The notes under the pieces are model-generated. The model was not told where the DNA came from. It did not search any database and saw only the letters and a program-made list of their open reading frames with translations. Below are positions 1 to 8,710 of a stretch of 16,341 bases of DNA, piece after piece. The stretch is from SAR86 cluster bacterium (GTDB lineage Bacteria > Pseudomonadota > Gammaproteobacteria > SAR86 > D2472). Every line of letters begins with the position of its first letter. Position 1 is the first letter of the stretch. The stretch covers positions 1-16,341 of the forward strand of contig JAQWJG010000059.1 in the NCBI GenBank assembly GCA_029248485.1. The letters are read 5' to 3'. Made by a program: the position numbers and the translations under genes.

Positions 1-80
1 CTGAGCTCGAATTGAGCAAAACTCAGAATATTCTTAAAGATAAAACCATAGGAGATGTGAGGCTCATGATTTTAGAATGA
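1..80 (+). CDS. C-terminal tail of an unidentified protein (5' truncated)
   Basis: An open frame enters from the left edge (frame of position 3) and ends at TGA 78-80, giving 25 visible codons ending in IGDVRLMILE. Its stop overlaps the hemC ATG by 4 bp (ATGA), the kind of junction seen throughout this window, which supports a real upstream gene translationally coupled to hemC. The visible residues are charged and probably helical, but they carry no motif that identifies a family. In other gammaproteobacteria the gene before hemC varies (for example algR in pseudomonads), so context does not settle the identity. Confidence 0.4.
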   Translation, partial: ELELSKTQNILKDKTIGDVRLMILE

Positions 81-988
81 AAATTAGAATAGCAACTAGA
101 CGCTCTCCACTAGCAATGCTTCAAACCCATGAAGTCATAGAGCGGATTAAACTATTTAGTCCTGAATCTATTTGCGAGATTGTCCAGATGGAATCAGAGG
201 GCGATCTTACAGATGCGCCCTTACACACTATTGGTGGAAAAGGCTTATTTGTATCGAAGTTAGAGACTGCTATAGCAAATGGCGTTGCTGACATAGCTGT
301 TCACAGCCTAAAGGATGTGCCTGCATTCATAGATTCTCAATTTAGCATTGCCGCAACTTTGCCAAGAGAGGATGAGGGGGATGCGATTCTTTTGAAAGAA
401 GGCTTAACCATCGATGATTTATCTAAAAATCTCAGAATTGCTACATCTGGACCTAGAAGAAAATCTCAGTTACTTGCCATGAACTCGAAGTTAAACATAG
501 TCCCAGTCAGAGGAAATATTCAAACCAGAATTAATAAAATGAATGTTGATAGCTTAGATGGTTTGATCGTGGCCAAAGCTGCATTGAATAGATTGAACAT
601 TCAACACCAAAATATGTACACATTTTCAGAGGATCAAATGTTACCCGCAGCAGCGCAAGGAGCAATTGGCATAGAAATCAATGCAATTGAGCTTGAATCT
701 GATATAGGTAATTTGCTGAAATTGTTAAATGATGAATCAACTTATCAAGCTACAGCAATTGAAAGAACAGTTGTTGCATCTCTAGAGGGTAATTGCCTGT
801 CTCCAATTTCTGCTCTATGTAAAATTGAGGCTCAAGATGCAGAGCTGAAAGTAAGGGTATCTAATCAGAATGGATCAAAAGTTTATAATGAGGCAGTCAA
901 ATTTAACCTAGATAACAAAATTGATGCTTTGCAAAGATTTATAGAAACCCTGATTCAAAATGGCGCTAAAGAAATTATTCAACAATAA
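77..988 (+). CDS. hemC: Hydroxymethylbilane synthase (porphobilinogen deaminase)
   Basis: This cytoplasmic enzyme of heme synthesis joins four porphobilinogen molecules into the linear tetrapyrrole hydroxymethylbilane. The 303-residue length is normal. The N-terminus has the RRSPLA motif (residues 8-13), the substrate-binding HSLKDVP loop lies at 76-82 with catalytic Asp80, and the SGPRRKSQL segment at 124-132 supplies conserved arginines. LEGNC at 236-240 corresponds to the loop that carries the dipyrromethane cofactor, so Cys240 is the expected attachment residue. The usual LEGGC is changed by one residue to LEGNC. The start is the ATG that overlaps the upstream stop; a weak GTGAGG lies about 14 bases before it. 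The stop directly abuts hemD, whose product uses the hydroxymethylbilane made here. Confidence 0.97.
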   Translation: MKIRIATRRSPLAMLQTHEVIERIKLFSPESICEIVQMESEGDLTDAPLHTIGGKGLFVSKLETAIANGVADIAVHSLKDVPAFIDSQFSIAATLPREDEGDAILLKEGLTIDDLSKNLRIATSGPRRKSQLLAMNSKLNIVPVRGNIQTRINKMNVDSLDGLIVAKAALNRLNIQHQNMYTFSEDQMLPAAAQGAIGIEINAIELESDIGNLLKLLNDESTYQATAIERTVVASLEGNCLSPISALCKIEAQDAELKVRVSNQNGSKVYNEAVKFNLDNKIDALQRFIETLIQNGAKEIIQQ

Positions 989-1687
989 ATGATTGTAAAT
1001 ACTAGGCCCCTCGATCTAAGCCAAAAAACTAATTCTTTACTTACAAGATCCCAGCAAAGCTTTATTCATATACCGCTAACAAGAATCTTAAAAACTGAGC
1101 CCTCTTTGCAAACCTTGAAATATATAAAGAATTTACAAAATTATGATGTTTTAATATTTACAAGCCAGTCTGCGGTCATCCATGGCGCTAAATTTTTTAA
1201 AGAAGCTTTAGTTGCTAATAAAAAAATTCCGATTCTTGCAATTGGGTTAGCAACTCAAGAATCATTAAATAAATTTAATCTTGATTCATCAATTCCTCCA
1301 ACATTCGATTCTGCTGGTTTAGCACTTGTCATTAAAGAAATGGGTTACAAGAAATGTTTGGTTTTTTGTGGAGACAAAAATCCTCGTATTATAAGTCTGA
1401 CGGATTCAGATATAGATACATTTCCTTGTTATGCATCACACAACGAAACAATTATTGATATTGCAAAAATTAGAGATAAAGATAAATTAATAATCTTAAT
1501 CTATACCCATCAGAGTTTAAAAGTTTTAATTAAAGAGTTACCAATGAATAAAAATCAGCAGGTAATATTTATAGTTGCGTCAAAAAGAATAGCAGAACTA
1601 ACCAAGGAATATGGTTTTAGGAATGTGATCTTGGCAGAATCTCCTCATGATAAAGATATGGTCGAGGCAGCTCTAGCAGAAGCTTGA
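989..1687 (+). CDS. hemD: Uroporphyrinogen-III synthase
   Basis: HemD closes hydroxymethylbilane into uroporphyrinogen III with inversion of ring D, the step after HemC. The 232-residue protein has the weakly conserved but recognisable family pattern: an N-terminal VNTRP segment (residues 3-7), YDVLIFTSQSAV in the first domain, an AIGLATQESL segment near residue 85, and the C-terminal pattern VASKRIAELTKEYGF followed by ESPHDKDMVEAAL. The ATG immediately follows the hemC stop with no spacer and no clear Shine-Dalgarno site, so translation is probably coupled to hemC. There is no hemX or hemY after it, unlike enterobacteria; the gene instead ends 6 bp from the convergent rho stop codon. Family sequence divergence is high, so the assignment rests partly on its position. 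Confidence 0.93.
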   Translation: MIVNTRPLDLSQKTNSLLTRSQQSFIHIPLTRILKTEPSLQTLKYIKNLQNYDVLIFTSQSAVIHGAKFFKEALVANKKIPILAIGLATQESLNKFNLDSSIPPTFDSAGLALVIKEMGYKKCLVFCGDKNPRIISLTDSDIDTFPCYASHNETIIDIAKIRDKDKLIILIYTHQSLKVLIKELPMNKNQQVIFIVASKRIAELTKEYGFRNVILAESPHDKDMVEAALAEA

Positions 1688-1705
1688 ACTAAGCTATTTC
1701 TTTTT
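1681..1705 (+). terminator. Possible weak terminator after hemCD
   Basis: AGCTT (1681-1685) and AAGCT (1691-1695) form a 5-bp stem with a 5-base loop, followed on the plus strand by the T-rich stretch TTTCTTTTT (1697-1705). It covers the hemD stop codon and the end of the convergent rho gene. The stem is short and has only two G-C pairs, so this is a weak candidate; opposing transcription or Rho may do the work instead. Confidence 0.3.
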
Positions 1706-2974
1706 CCCATTCCCATTGCCACTTTTCATGGCGCTGAAGAACTCATCATTTGTTTTTGAGGATTTTAATCTTTCAATTAAGAATTCAATGGCCTGCGAGT
1801 CTTCCATATCATCAAGAATCTTTCTAAGAATAAACATTCGCTGTAACTCTTCAGGGCTGGTAAGGAGATCCTCTCTTCTTGTTCCGGAACGTCTGATGTT
1901 AATAGCGGGGTAGATTCTTTTTTCAGCAATTTTTCTTTCTAAATGAATCTCCATATTTCCAGTTCCCTTAAACTCTTCGTAAATGACTTCGTCCATTTTA
2001 GATCCAGTTTCAACGAGAGCAGTAGCAATAATAGTTAGACTTCCACCTTCTTCTAAATTCCTTGCAGCACCAAAAAACCTTTTAGGTCTCTCAAGCGCAT
2101 TTGAGTCCACACCACCAGAGAGAATTTTTCCTGAAGCAGGTTGAACTGAATTATAGGCTCTACCTAATCTAGTAATCGAATCTAGCAAGATAACAACATC
2201 TTTTTTATGTTCAACGAGTCTTTTGGCTTTTTCAATAACCATATCTGCCACTTGAACATGTCTTGTTGGAGGCTCATCAAATGTGCTTGCAACGACTTCG
2301 CCTCTAACTGTTCTGGACATATCTGTAACTTCTTCTGGTCGTTCATCAATTAGCAACACTATTAATTCAACTTCAGGATTATTTTTGGTAATTGAGTGAG
2401 CGATACTTTGAAGCATTAATGTTTTACCGTCTTTGGGTGGTGAAACAATTAACCCACGTTGACCCTTACCAATCGGAGATGCAAGATCGATGATTCTGGA
2501 GGAAAGGTCTTCAGCTGATCCACTACCTTGCTCAAGTGTTAGACGGGAAGTTGGAAAAAGTGGTGTTAGATTTTCAAAAAGAATTTTCTTTTTTGTTTTT
2601 TCAGGAGCTTCTTTGTTTATTGTGTCAACGTAAACCAAAGCAAAGTATCGTTCGCTATCTTTTGGAGGTCTGATTTTTCCATGAATCTCGTCTCCCTTTC
2701 TTAAGCTAAATTTTCTAACTTGGCTTGGAGATACATAAATATCATCTGGGCCAGAACAATAAGATCCTTCAGGAGATCTTAAAAACCCAAATCCATCATT
2801 CAAAATTTCTAAAACTCCTCCGCCATATATATCTACACCTTCCTTGGCTTGTTGTTTAAAAATACGGAATATGATCTCTTGCTTCTTGAGCCGCCCAACA
2901 TCTTCAATTCCTAGGCTTTCGGCAATGTCCACCAACTCATTGATTGGCTTGACTTTCATTTCGGTTAAATTCAT
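1694..2974 (-). CDS. rho: Transcription termination factor Rho
   Basis: Rho is the hexameric RNA-dependent ATPase that ends transcription of many genes. At 426 residues it is close to the 419 of E. coli, without the large N-terminal insertions of some phyla. Visible parts in order: the Rho N-terminal helical domain (about 1-45), the OB-fold RNA-binding domain (about 50-125, with the GFGFLRSP segment at 61-68), Walker A PPKDGKT (179-185), Walker [11 protein letters not shown] (260-269), the Q-loop around [10 protein letters not shown] (281-290) and the R-loop region near 300-345. The protein ends in a short Gly/Asn/Lys tail (GNGNGKKK), slightly beyond the usual end. It lies downstream of trxA, as in enterobacteria, but behind a 106-bp hairpin-bearing spacer, so it may have its own promoter or leader control; rho is known to be autoregulated in E. 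coli. A modest AGAGA precedes the start. Confidence 0.98.
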   Translation of the reverse strand: MNLTEMKVKPINELVDIAESLGIEDVGRLKKQEIIFRIFKQQAKEGVDIYGGGVLEILNDGFGFLRSPEGSYCSGPDDIYVSPSQVRKFSLRKGDEIHGKIRPPKDSERYFALVYVDTINKEAPEKTKKKILFENLTPLFPTSRLTLEQGSGSAEDLSSRIIDLASPIGKGQRGLIVSPPKDGKTLMLQSIAHSITKNNPEVELIVLLIDERPEEVTDMSRTVRGEVVASTFDEPPTRHVQVADMVIEKAKRLVEHKKDVVILLDSITRLGRAYNSVQPASGKILSGGVDSNALERPKRFFGAARNLEEGGSLTIIATALVETGSKMDEVIYEEFKGTGNMEIHLERKIAEKRIYPAINIRRSGTRREDLLTSPEELQRMFILRKILDDMEDSQAIEFLIERLKSSKTNDEFFSAMKSGNGNGKKK

Positions 2975-3021
2975 AAATTGATCTCTGGTTGTTTAGGAGT
3001 AAAAAATTTTGATTTGATAGG

Positions 3022-3035
3022 TAGCTGTAAAGCTA
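3022..3035 (-). repeat. Small inverted repeat in the rho leader
   Basis: TAGCT (3022-3026) and AGCTA (3031-3035) can form a 5-bp stem with a 4-base loop. Read on the minus strand it lies about 48 bases before the rho start codon and is followed, after some 15 bases, by a run of T residues (TTTTTT). It is too short and too far from the T run to be a standard terminator, but it sits where a rho leader structure could form. Confidence 0.3.
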
Positions 3036-3040
3036 TGATG

Positions 3041-3064
3041 GGGAAAATGATAATTCCTTTTCCC
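3041..3064 (-). repeat. Hairpin between trxA and rho
   Basis: GGGAAAA (3041-3047) and TTTTCCC (3058-3064) are perfect 7-base inverted repeats around a 10-base loop, placed 16 bases beyond the trxA stop in the direction of transcription. No T tract follows on the minus strand (the next bases are C-rich), so it does not look like an intrinsic terminator. It could protect the 3' end of a processed trxA message or form part of the rho leader. That role is inferred from position only. Confidence 0.45.
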
Positions 3065-3080
3065 GCAAGATGCAAAGTTT

Positions 3081-3407
3081 TTAAACTTCTGCTGCTATAA
3101 AATCCTCCAATTGTTGCTTACTGATAGCGCCTATTTGAGTTGAGGCGACTTCACCATTTTTAAATAGTAAAAGAGTTGGGATTGATCTTACTCCATATTG
3201 AACTGCCAAGTCCTGATTAGAATCTACATCCAGCTTACATACCTTAATTGAGCCTACCATCGCATCAGCAACTTCTTCAACTGTGGGGGCAAGTTGTTTG
3301 CATGGGCCGCACCATTCCGCCCAAAAATCAATTAAAACTGGTAAATCTGATTCTAAGACTTCCTGATTAAAATTGGCAGATGTAATTTCTTTGACGTTGT
3401 CACTCAT
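3081..3407 (-). CDS. trxA: Thioredoxin
   Basis: Thioredoxin is the small cytoplasmic dithiol reductant for ribonucleotide reductase, PAPS reductase and other proteins. The 108-residue length equals that of E. coli TrxA. The active site WCGPCK is at residues 32-37 with redox cysteines 33 and 36; buried Asp27 and the cis-proline Pro77 in SIPT are both present. The ATG overlaps the hemB stop by 4 bp (ATGA) and is preceded by a good GGAG Shine-Dalgarno site (complement of 3416-3419) 8 bases upstream, so it can be translated efficiently despite the overlap. Rho follows downstream, the classical gammaproteobacterial neighbour. In streamlined cells lacking a full DsbD here, cytoplasmic TrxA would need another membrane partner to send electrons to the periplasm; this last point is inference. 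Confidence 0.98.
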   Translation of the reverse strand: MSDNVKEITSANFNQEVLESDLPVLIDFWAEWCGPCKQLAPTVEEVADAMVGSIKVCKLDVDSNQDLAVQYGVRSIPTLLLFKNGEVASTQIGAISKQQLEDFIAAEV

Positions 3408-4396
3408 GAATTTAACTCCGATGCTATTTGCTTTGCTGCGTAGGTTAAGATGGCGTCAGCTCCAGCTCTTTTGCAGCACAATAAAGATTCTAACATAACA
3501 TCTTTATCAAGCCACCCCTTCTCAATGCTTAACTTTAGCATTGAATATTCTCCACTTACTTGATAAACAAAAGTCGGAATCTGAAACTCAGATTTAATTG
3601 CATGAACGACATCAAGGTATGCTGTGCCAGGCTTAACCATAACAATATCTGCTCCCTCTTCTATATCCATGGCTGTCTCGTGCAGGGCTTCATTAATGTT
3701 TGAAAAATTCATTTGATATGTTTTCTTTGAAGCCTTGCCTAAATTTGCAGAGGATCCTACTGCTTCTCTAAATGGACCATAAAAACTAGAAGCATATTTG
3801 GCTGCGTAAGATAATATTACTGCGTCTACGAATGAATGTGACTCTAATGTATCCCTGATTGCTCTGACTCTTCCATCCATCATGTCCGATGGAGCAAGTA
3901 TGTCTGCGCCTGATTGGGCTAGAAGCAGCGCTTGATCTTGAAGCAGCCGTAACGTTTGATCATTGTCCACCTGTCCTTCTAGTAATACACCATCATGGCC
4001 ATGATCTGTGTATGGATCGAGTGCGACATCAGCAATCTTAATGACCTCTGGAAATCTCTTTGCCAATCCTTTTAATGCTAAACATACTATGTTGTTATCA
4101 TCAAAAGCATGTGAGCCTTTTTGATCTTTTTTATTAGCATCAATTGCAGGAAAAATCGCAACTGATTTTATGCCTTTTTTAATCAAGACTTCAGTTTCAG
4201 CATAAAGAGAATCTAAATTATGCCTGCATATTCCTGGCATAGAGGGTATTTCAATTTGCTTTTCTGATTGATCAGCAATGAAAATTGGTTGTATTAAATC
4301 ATTGGTACTTAAATTATTTTCAGCAATAAGATCTCTCAAATAACCTTTTGAGCGAGTTCGTCGCAGTCTTGTTTGAGGGTATGTTCTTTTAATCAT
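3404..4396 (-). CDS. hemB: Delta-aminolevulinic acid dehydratase (porphobilinogen synthase), magnesium type
   Basis: HemB condenses two 5-aminolevulinate molecules into porphobilinogen, the substrate of HemC encoded at the left end of the window. The protein has 330 residues, a normal length. The two Schiff-base lysines are visible: Lys200 in SYAAKYASSFYGPFREA and Lys255 in VMVKPGTAYLD. The metal-site segment ADVALDPYTDHGHDG (residues 122-136) has Asp or Ala where zinc enzymes have three cysteines, so this is the zinc-independent, Mg-using class known from Pseudomonas aeruginosa. It starts 5 bp after the ilvD stop, with no clear Shine-Dalgarno site, and its TGA overlaps trxA. It therefore appears to be an internal gene of the minus-strand operon. 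Confidence 0.98.
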   Translation of the reverse strand: MIKRTYPQTRLRRTRSKGYLRDLIAENNLSTNDLIQPIFIADQSEKQIEIPSMPGICRHNLDSLYAETEVLIKKGIKSVAIFPAIDANKKDQKGSHAFDDNNIVCLALKGLAKRFPEVIKIADVALDPYTDHGHDGVLLEGQVDNDQTLRLLQDQALLLAQSGADILAPSDMMDGRVRAIRDTLESHSFVDAVILSYAAKYASSFYGPFREAVGSSANLGKASKKTYQMNFSNINEALHETAMDIEEGADIVMVKPGTAYLDVVHAIKSEFQIPTFVYQVSGEYSMLKLSIEKGWLDKDVMLESLLCCKRAGADAILTYAAKQIASELNS

Positions 4397-4401
4397 AAAA
4401 A

Positions 4402-6063
4402 TTAGTCAGTGATGGCACCTTTTGATGCTGACTGAACTGTTTTTTTGTATTTTGCTAACACTCCACTTTTTGGGGATGAATTTGGATTTTTCCAGTGTTC
4501 TAATCTTTTTTTCATTTCATCATCAGAAATATTGAGAGAGAGAATATCTGCATTTGCATCAATTGTAATCTCATCGCCATCTTCAATAAGCGCAATAGGT
4601 CCGCCCATCTCTGCCTCGGGACTAATATGCCCAACAACGAAACCATGAGTTCCACCAGAGAATCTCCCATCAGTAATAAAGGCGACTTTATCTCCTAATC
4701 CTTGACCCATAATCGCAGAGGTAGGTTTTAGCATTTCCCTCATTCCAGGTCCACCTTGAGGACCCTCGAATCTAATAACAACGACATCACCCTCTACAAT
4801 TTTTTCCTCAAGAATTGCTGACATGCCTTCTTCTTCAGAGTTAAAAACTTTTGCATTTCCAGTAAAGAGAGTTCCTTCTTTACCAGTAATTTTTGCCACT
4901 GCTCCCTCTGGAGCTAAGTTCCCATAAAGTATTCTTAAATGGCTGGAATCTTTAACTGGTTTAGATAATGGAAGAATAATTTTTTGATTATCAGGATATG
5001 GTGAAACTTCTTGAAGATTTTCTGCCAAGGTTTTGCCAGTAACTGTTAAGCAATCACCATGCAGCAGATCTTCTTTAAGCATCATCTTCATCATTGGAGC
5101 GATTCCACCAATAGCATTAAGCTCAGACATGAAGTGCACACCAAAAGGTTTTATGTCAGCTAGGACAGGGGTGACTTTTCCGATACGTGTAAAATCATCT
5201 AGATCAAGATCAATGCCAATAGAATGAGCCATGGCAAGAAGGTGTAAAACAGCATTAGTTGACCCGCCCAATGCAATTACAACTGCTATCGAGTTCTCAA
5301 AAGCTTTCTTTGTCATAATATCGCTAGGCTTTATGTCAAGTTCTAATAAATTTTTAATCGCAGTGCCTGCATTCTTACAGTCTTGTTTTTTATCTTTAGA
5401 AACTGCATCTTGACTGCTGCTTCCAGGCAAGCTCATGCCTAGAGCCTCTATACTAGATGCCATAGTATTAGCCGTATACATACCTCCACAAGATCCAGGC
5501 CCTTTTACAGAAATTTTCTCAACTGCTATGAGATCTTCTTCGCTAATGCTTCCCTTTGCATATTCACCAACTTTCTCACACACAGTGACATAGTCGGTGT
5601 TGATGGAGCTTGGTCGAATAGATCCGCCATAAATAAATATTGAGGGTCTATTTAATCTTGCTAATCCGATTAAAGCTCCCGGCATATTTTTGTCACATCC
5701 ACCAACTGCTATCACCCCATCGTAGCCCAAACATCCCACAACAGTTTCAATAGAATCAGCAATAACTTCTCTTGATACTAATGAATATTTCATTCCCTGA
5801 GTGCCCATTGAGATGCCGTCTGATACGGTGATGGTATTAAAAAGAACTCCTTTGCAGTCAGAAGCGTCAACGGATTTCTCCACAAGGTCAGCTAATTCGT
5901 TTATGTGCATATTGCATGGAGTAACTTTTGACCATGTTGACGCTATGCCAACTAGTGGCTTTGAGAAATCAGCTGTTTCAAAGCCAACGCCTCTGAGCAT
6001 GGAGCGCGAAGCAGCTTGATGAGGTCCATCTACTAAATTCTTTGAAAATTTTCTATTAGACAT
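4402..6063 (-). CDS. ilvD: Dihydroxy-acid dehydratase
   Basis: IlvD dehydrates 2,3-dihydroxy-isovalerate and 2,3-dihydroxy-3-methylvalerate to the keto acid precursors of valine, leucine and isoleucine, using an iron-sulfur cluster and Mg. The cluster-binding cysteines are Cys50 in TPCNMH, Cys123 in GGCDKNMPG and Cys192 in [13 protein letters not shown]; Lys125 is the expected carbamylated Mg ligand. A C-terminal [19 protein letters not shown] segment is typical of the IlvD/Edd family. At 553 residues it belongs to the shorter subfamily (about 550-570), well below the 616 residues of the E. coli [4Fe-4S] enzyme; members of the shorter group that have been studied hold a [2Fe-2S] cluster. It follows the ABC transporter gene by 2 bp and precedes hemB by 5 bp; no other ilv or leu biosynthesis gene is nearby. 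Confidence 0.97.
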   Translation of the reverse strand: MSNRKFSKNLVDGPHQAASRSMLRGVGFETADFSKPLVGIASTWSKVTPCNMHINELADLVEKSVDASDCKGVLFNTITVSDGISMGTQGMKYSLVSREVIADSIETVVGCLGYDGVIAVGGCDKNMPGALIGLARLNRPSIFIYGGSIRPSSINTDYVTVCEKVGEYAKGSISEEDLIAVEKISVKGPGSCGGMYTANTMASSIEALGMSLPGSSSQDAVSKDKKQDCKNAGTAIKNLLELDIKPSDIMTKKAFENSIAVVIALGGSTNAVLHLLAMAHSIGIDLDLDDFTRIGKVTPVLADIKPFGVHFMSELNAIGGIAPMMKMMLKEDLLHGDCLTVTGKTLAENLQEVSPYPDNQKIILPLSKPVKDSSHLRILYGNLAPEGAVAKITGKEGTLFTGNAKVFNSEEEGMSAILEEKIVEGDVVVIRFEGPQGGPGMREMLKPTSAIMGQGLGDKVAFITDGRFSGGTHGFVVGHISPEAEMGGPIALIEDGDEITIDANADILSLNISDDEMKKRLEHWKNPNSSPKSGVLAKYKKTVQSASKGAITD

Positions 6064-6065
6064 AA

Positions 6066-7664
6066 TTAAACGGTTGAATAACGCAATGCAGCATTAAGAA
6101 GTTTATCAGTATAGTCCTCTTCCGGACTTGAGAAAACTTTTTTGGCGGGCCCTGACTCCACAATAACTCCGTTTTGCATCACAAATATATAATCTGACAT
6201 CGATCTAACAACCTTTAGATCATGGCTAATAAACAAATATGTTAATTCATATTGTTTCTGAATATTTTTTAATAACTCGATAACTTGAATTTGAATTGAT
6301 CTATCTAATGCTGATGTGGGCTCATCCAAGATCATAAATGAAGGATTTAAAATTAGTGACCTTGCAATGGCAACACGTTGCCTTTGACCGCCAGAAAATT
6401 CATGCGGATATTTAAATCTATCATCTGGATTAATTTCTACAGCCTGGAGACTTTCTGCAATACGCTCATCTTTTTGTTTTTGACTAAGATTAAAATGCAC
6501 CTCTAAACCTTCTCCAACTATCTCCCCAACGGTCATTCGTGGCGAGAGAGAGCCGTATGGATCTTGAAAGACAATTTGAATATCTTTCTTGATTGATTTT
6601 GATTCCTTTGAATTTAATTGGCCAATATCTTGGCCGCTATAAAGAATTGAGCCCTGATAATTAATTAGTCCAGCTAAAGCTTTGCCAAGAGTGGATTTAC
6701 CAGAACCAGACTCGCCAACTAATCCTATTGTTGATTTTTGCGGAATAGAAAAATTTACATCTTTCACTGCATGAAAAAAATCTTTTTTAAAAAATGTTTT
6801 TTTTGGCAAGGGGTAAAAAATATTTAAGTCCTTAACTGTGATTAAAGGAGGTTCACCTGTTAATGTCTCTTGCTTAATCGATGGTTCAGAATTTATCAGC
6901 TTTTGAGTATAGACATGCTGAGGATTTGAGAAAACTGCCTTTGTATCACCTTGCTCAACAACAGCACCTTCTTGCATAACTGTAATGGTGTCTGAAAATT
7001 TTTCGATCAAGCCTAAATCATGAGTGATAAATAATATAGACATTCCCACTTCATCCTTTAGCTTTGTCATCAAATCAAGTATTTGAGCTTGTATGGTCAC
7101 ATCAAGTGCTGTTGTTGGTTCATCAGCAATTAACAATTTAGGCTTATTAGCTAGAGCCATCGCAATCATTATCCTTTGACGTTGACCCCCCGAAAGCTCA
7201 TGGGGATATGAAGTAAATCTTCTATCAACCTCAGTAATCTCAACAAGATTCATAAGATTTTTTGCCTCTGATATAGCCTCAGATTTTGCTTGTGCCTTAT
7301 GCAAAAGGATAGATTCGACAATTTGATCTCCAACCCTGTGGTAGGGATTTAACGAAGTCATAGGTTCTTGAAAAATCATTGAAATTTTATTTCCCCTAAT
7401 TTTTCTTAAAGAATTCTTTTCAGCACTAAGAATTTCTTCTCCATCAAACATGATTGATGATCCGTCACCATATGAAGCTTTGGGTTCTGGAAGTAAACGC
7501 ATAATAGACATTGCTGTAACTGATTTGCCCGATCCTGACTCACCTACTAAACCGACAATCTGATTTTCATTGATTGATAGGTTTAAATTTTTTACGGCCG
7601 TAAACTCATTTTTTCTGACTTGAAAGTTTATGGTTAGATTAGAGATTTGTAGTAATGATTTCAT
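6066..7664 (-). CDS. yejF: Peptide ABC transporter, fused double ATPase (YejF type)
   Basis: This 532-residue cytoplasmic protein contains two complete ABC ATPase domains of the oligopeptide/nickel (Dpp/Opp) class in one chain, the layout of YejF, which powers the YejABEF peptide and microcin C importer. Domain 1: Walker A GESGSGKS (41-48), Q-loop Gln99, signature LSGGQRQR (157-164), Walker B LLIADEP (177-183), His215. Domain 2: Walker A GESGSGKS (317-324), Gln367, signature FSGGQRQR (423-430), Walker B FMILDEP (443-449), His481. Both sites look catalytically intact. The C-terminal extensions VYTQKL (251-256) and DYTDKL (517-522) are the usual Opp/Dpp tails. The binding protein (YejA) and permeases (YejB, YejE) are not in the window, so the substrate is uncertain; GsiA (glutathione) is a similar alternative. 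The start overlaps the esterase stop by 4 bp. Confidence 0.9.
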   Translation of the reverse strand: MKSLLQISNLTINFQVRKNEFTAVKNLNLSINENQIVGLVGESGSGKSVTAMSIMRLLPEPKASYGDGSSIMFDGEEILSAEKNSLRKIRGNKISMIFQEPMTSLNPYHRVGDQIVESILLHKAQAKSEAISEAKNLMNLVEITEVDRRFTSYPHELSGGQRQRIMIAMALANKPKLLIADEPTTALDVTIQAQILDLMTKLKDEVGMSILFITHDLGLIEKFSDTITVMQEGAVVEQGDTKAVFSNPQHVYTQKLINSEPSIKQETLTGEPPLITVKDLNIFYPLPKKTFFKKDFFHAVKDVNFSIPQKSTIGLVGESGSGKSTLGKALAGLINYQGSILYSGQDIGQLNSKESKSIKKDIQIVFQDPYGSLSPRMTVGEIVGEGLEVHFNLSQKQKDERIAESLQAVEINPDDRFKYPHEFSGGQRQRVAIARSLILNPSFMILDEPTSALDRSIQIQVIELLKNIQKQYELTYLFISHDLKVVRSMSDYIFVMQNGVIVESGPAKKVFSSPEEDYTDKLLNAALRYSTV

Positions 7665-8689
7665 TGTCTTAAAAATTTTTTATATGTCCTCAACCAGTCT
7701 TTTGTGGCATCTTTAGCTGCTTTTAATGCGGTCATATTAACAAAACCATGGATCAGATGGGGATAATGAATTTGTTGGACTTCATTCCCACTATCATCAA
7801 GAAGCCTTGCATAGGTCTCCCCCTCGTCACTTAAGGGATCAAAGCCCGCTGTAATTATTAGAGTTTTGGGAAGATGGGCTTTGGGGTCAATGGTTAAATT
7901 AAACATCGGATCATCAAGATTAACTTTTGAGTCAATCAATTGCTCCCAAAACCAAGTCATTGCTTTTTGACTTAAAAAGAATCCTTCAGAAAAATCAATT
8001 TGAGATTTTGAGTTACATGCGGGGTCTATCATTGGATAGATAAGACATTGAGATAAAGGTAGTGATAAATTATTTACAGCTCTGTATGTTGATAATGATG
8101 CAGCCAAATGAGCTCCGGCACTGTCACCGCAAAGGCTAATTTTTTTAATAGGCAAGCTCAATTTATTCTCTAGCCATTCCAGTGCTAAGTTTGAATCTTG
8201 GACTGAAGAGGGAAATTTGTTTTCCGGTGCTAGCCTATATTCAAGAGAAAAGATTTTTGCTCCAATCTCAGCTGAAAAAAATTTCAACCATGGATCATGC
8301 GTGCTGATGCTACCAAGGACATAACCACCACCATGAAAGTATAAAATTGGAGACTCCATTAAAACTCTCTCAGGACAGTATTCTCTGATCTTCAACTCAC
8401 CAAATTCAGTGGGGATAAAATGATCTATTGTTTGAACGGACCTCCTCGGCTTTGCGTTTAAGGGCAAACCATCTCTCCCGCTTTCTAATTCTTCCCTTAG
8501 CTCTTGAGCTGAATTAAATGTATTTGGGTTATCAAAAGTATTTGCTTGCAATGATTGAAGTTTTAAAAAAACTTGGGTTTGAAAATCTAGAATTTGATTA
8601 TTAACAATGGTGCTTTTTTGAAAAGTCAGGCATCTTAACAACCAGACTGGAAGTGAAAAGAAAATTTTTAAAAATAATTTTATGGCCAT
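7661..8689 (-). CDS. Alpha/beta hydrolase, HSL-family (bacterial esterase family IV)
   Basis: A 342-residue serine hydrolase of the hormone-sensitive lipase family. The oxyanion-hole motif HGGG is at 119-122, the nucleophile motif GDSAG at 188-192 (Ser190), and the remaining triad members are Asp284 in AGFDPLSDEG and His314 in HLIHGF. SLEYRLAPENKFPSSV (148-163) is a further family hallmark. Such enzymes hydrolyse short- to medium-chain acyl esters; the natural substrate cannot be read from sequence. The N-terminus (residues 1-22) is hydrophobic with two lysines, which may be a membrane anchor or part of the cap domain rather than a cleaved signal. It is the first gene of the minus-strand operon, 21 bp from the divergent DsbD-like gene; its TGA overlaps the start of the ABC transporter gene. 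The site before the ATG (AAAGAAAG) is a weak ribosome binding site. Confidence 0.93.
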   Translation of the reverse strand: MAIKLFLKIFFSLPVWLLRCLTFQKSTIVNNQILDFQTQVFLKLQSLQANTFDNPNTFNSAQELREELESGRDGLPLNAKPRRSVQTIDHFIPTEFGELKIREYCPERVLMESPILYFHGGGYVLGSISTHDPWLKFFSAEIGAKIFSLEYRLAPENKFPSSVQDSNLALEWLENKLSLPIKKISLCGDSAGAHLAASLSTYRAVNNLSLPLSQCLIYPMIDPACNSKSQIDFSEGFFLSQKAMTWFWEQLIDSKVNLDDPMFNLTIDPKAHLPKTLIITAGFDPLSDEGETYARLLDDSGNEVQQIHYPHLIHGFVNMTALKAAKDATKDWLRTYKKFLRQ

Positions 8690-8698
8690 GCTTTCTTT

Positions 8699-8704
8699 TA
8701 TAAT
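8699..8704 (+). promoter_or_regulatory. -10 box for the DsbD-alpha gene, likely leaderless
   Basis: A perfect TATAAT is followed by 6 bases and then the ATG at 8711. Starts usually lie about 7 bases beyond the -10 box, so the transcript would begin at or next to the A of the ATG. There is no Shine-Dalgarno sequence, and no alternative start codon precedes the in-frame stop at 8675-8677. No good -35 element is seen; only T-rich sequence lies 15-17 bp upstream. Confidence 0.5.
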
Positions 8705-8710
8705 ACGTCG

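Noticed and set aside
4445..6019. Several 60-72-codon open frames antisense to ilvD.
   Set aside because: They are shadow frames of a strongly conserved gene and show no independent protein features.
6797..6804. Run of eight A residues on the coding strand in the linker between the two ABC domains, resembling an A-AAA-AAA slippery site that might release a single-ATPase product.
   Set aside because: It encodes an ordinary Lys-rich linker in AT-rich DNA, with other A and T runs beside it, and there is no obvious stimulatory hairpin or Shine-Dalgarno element. Not distinguishable from base composition.
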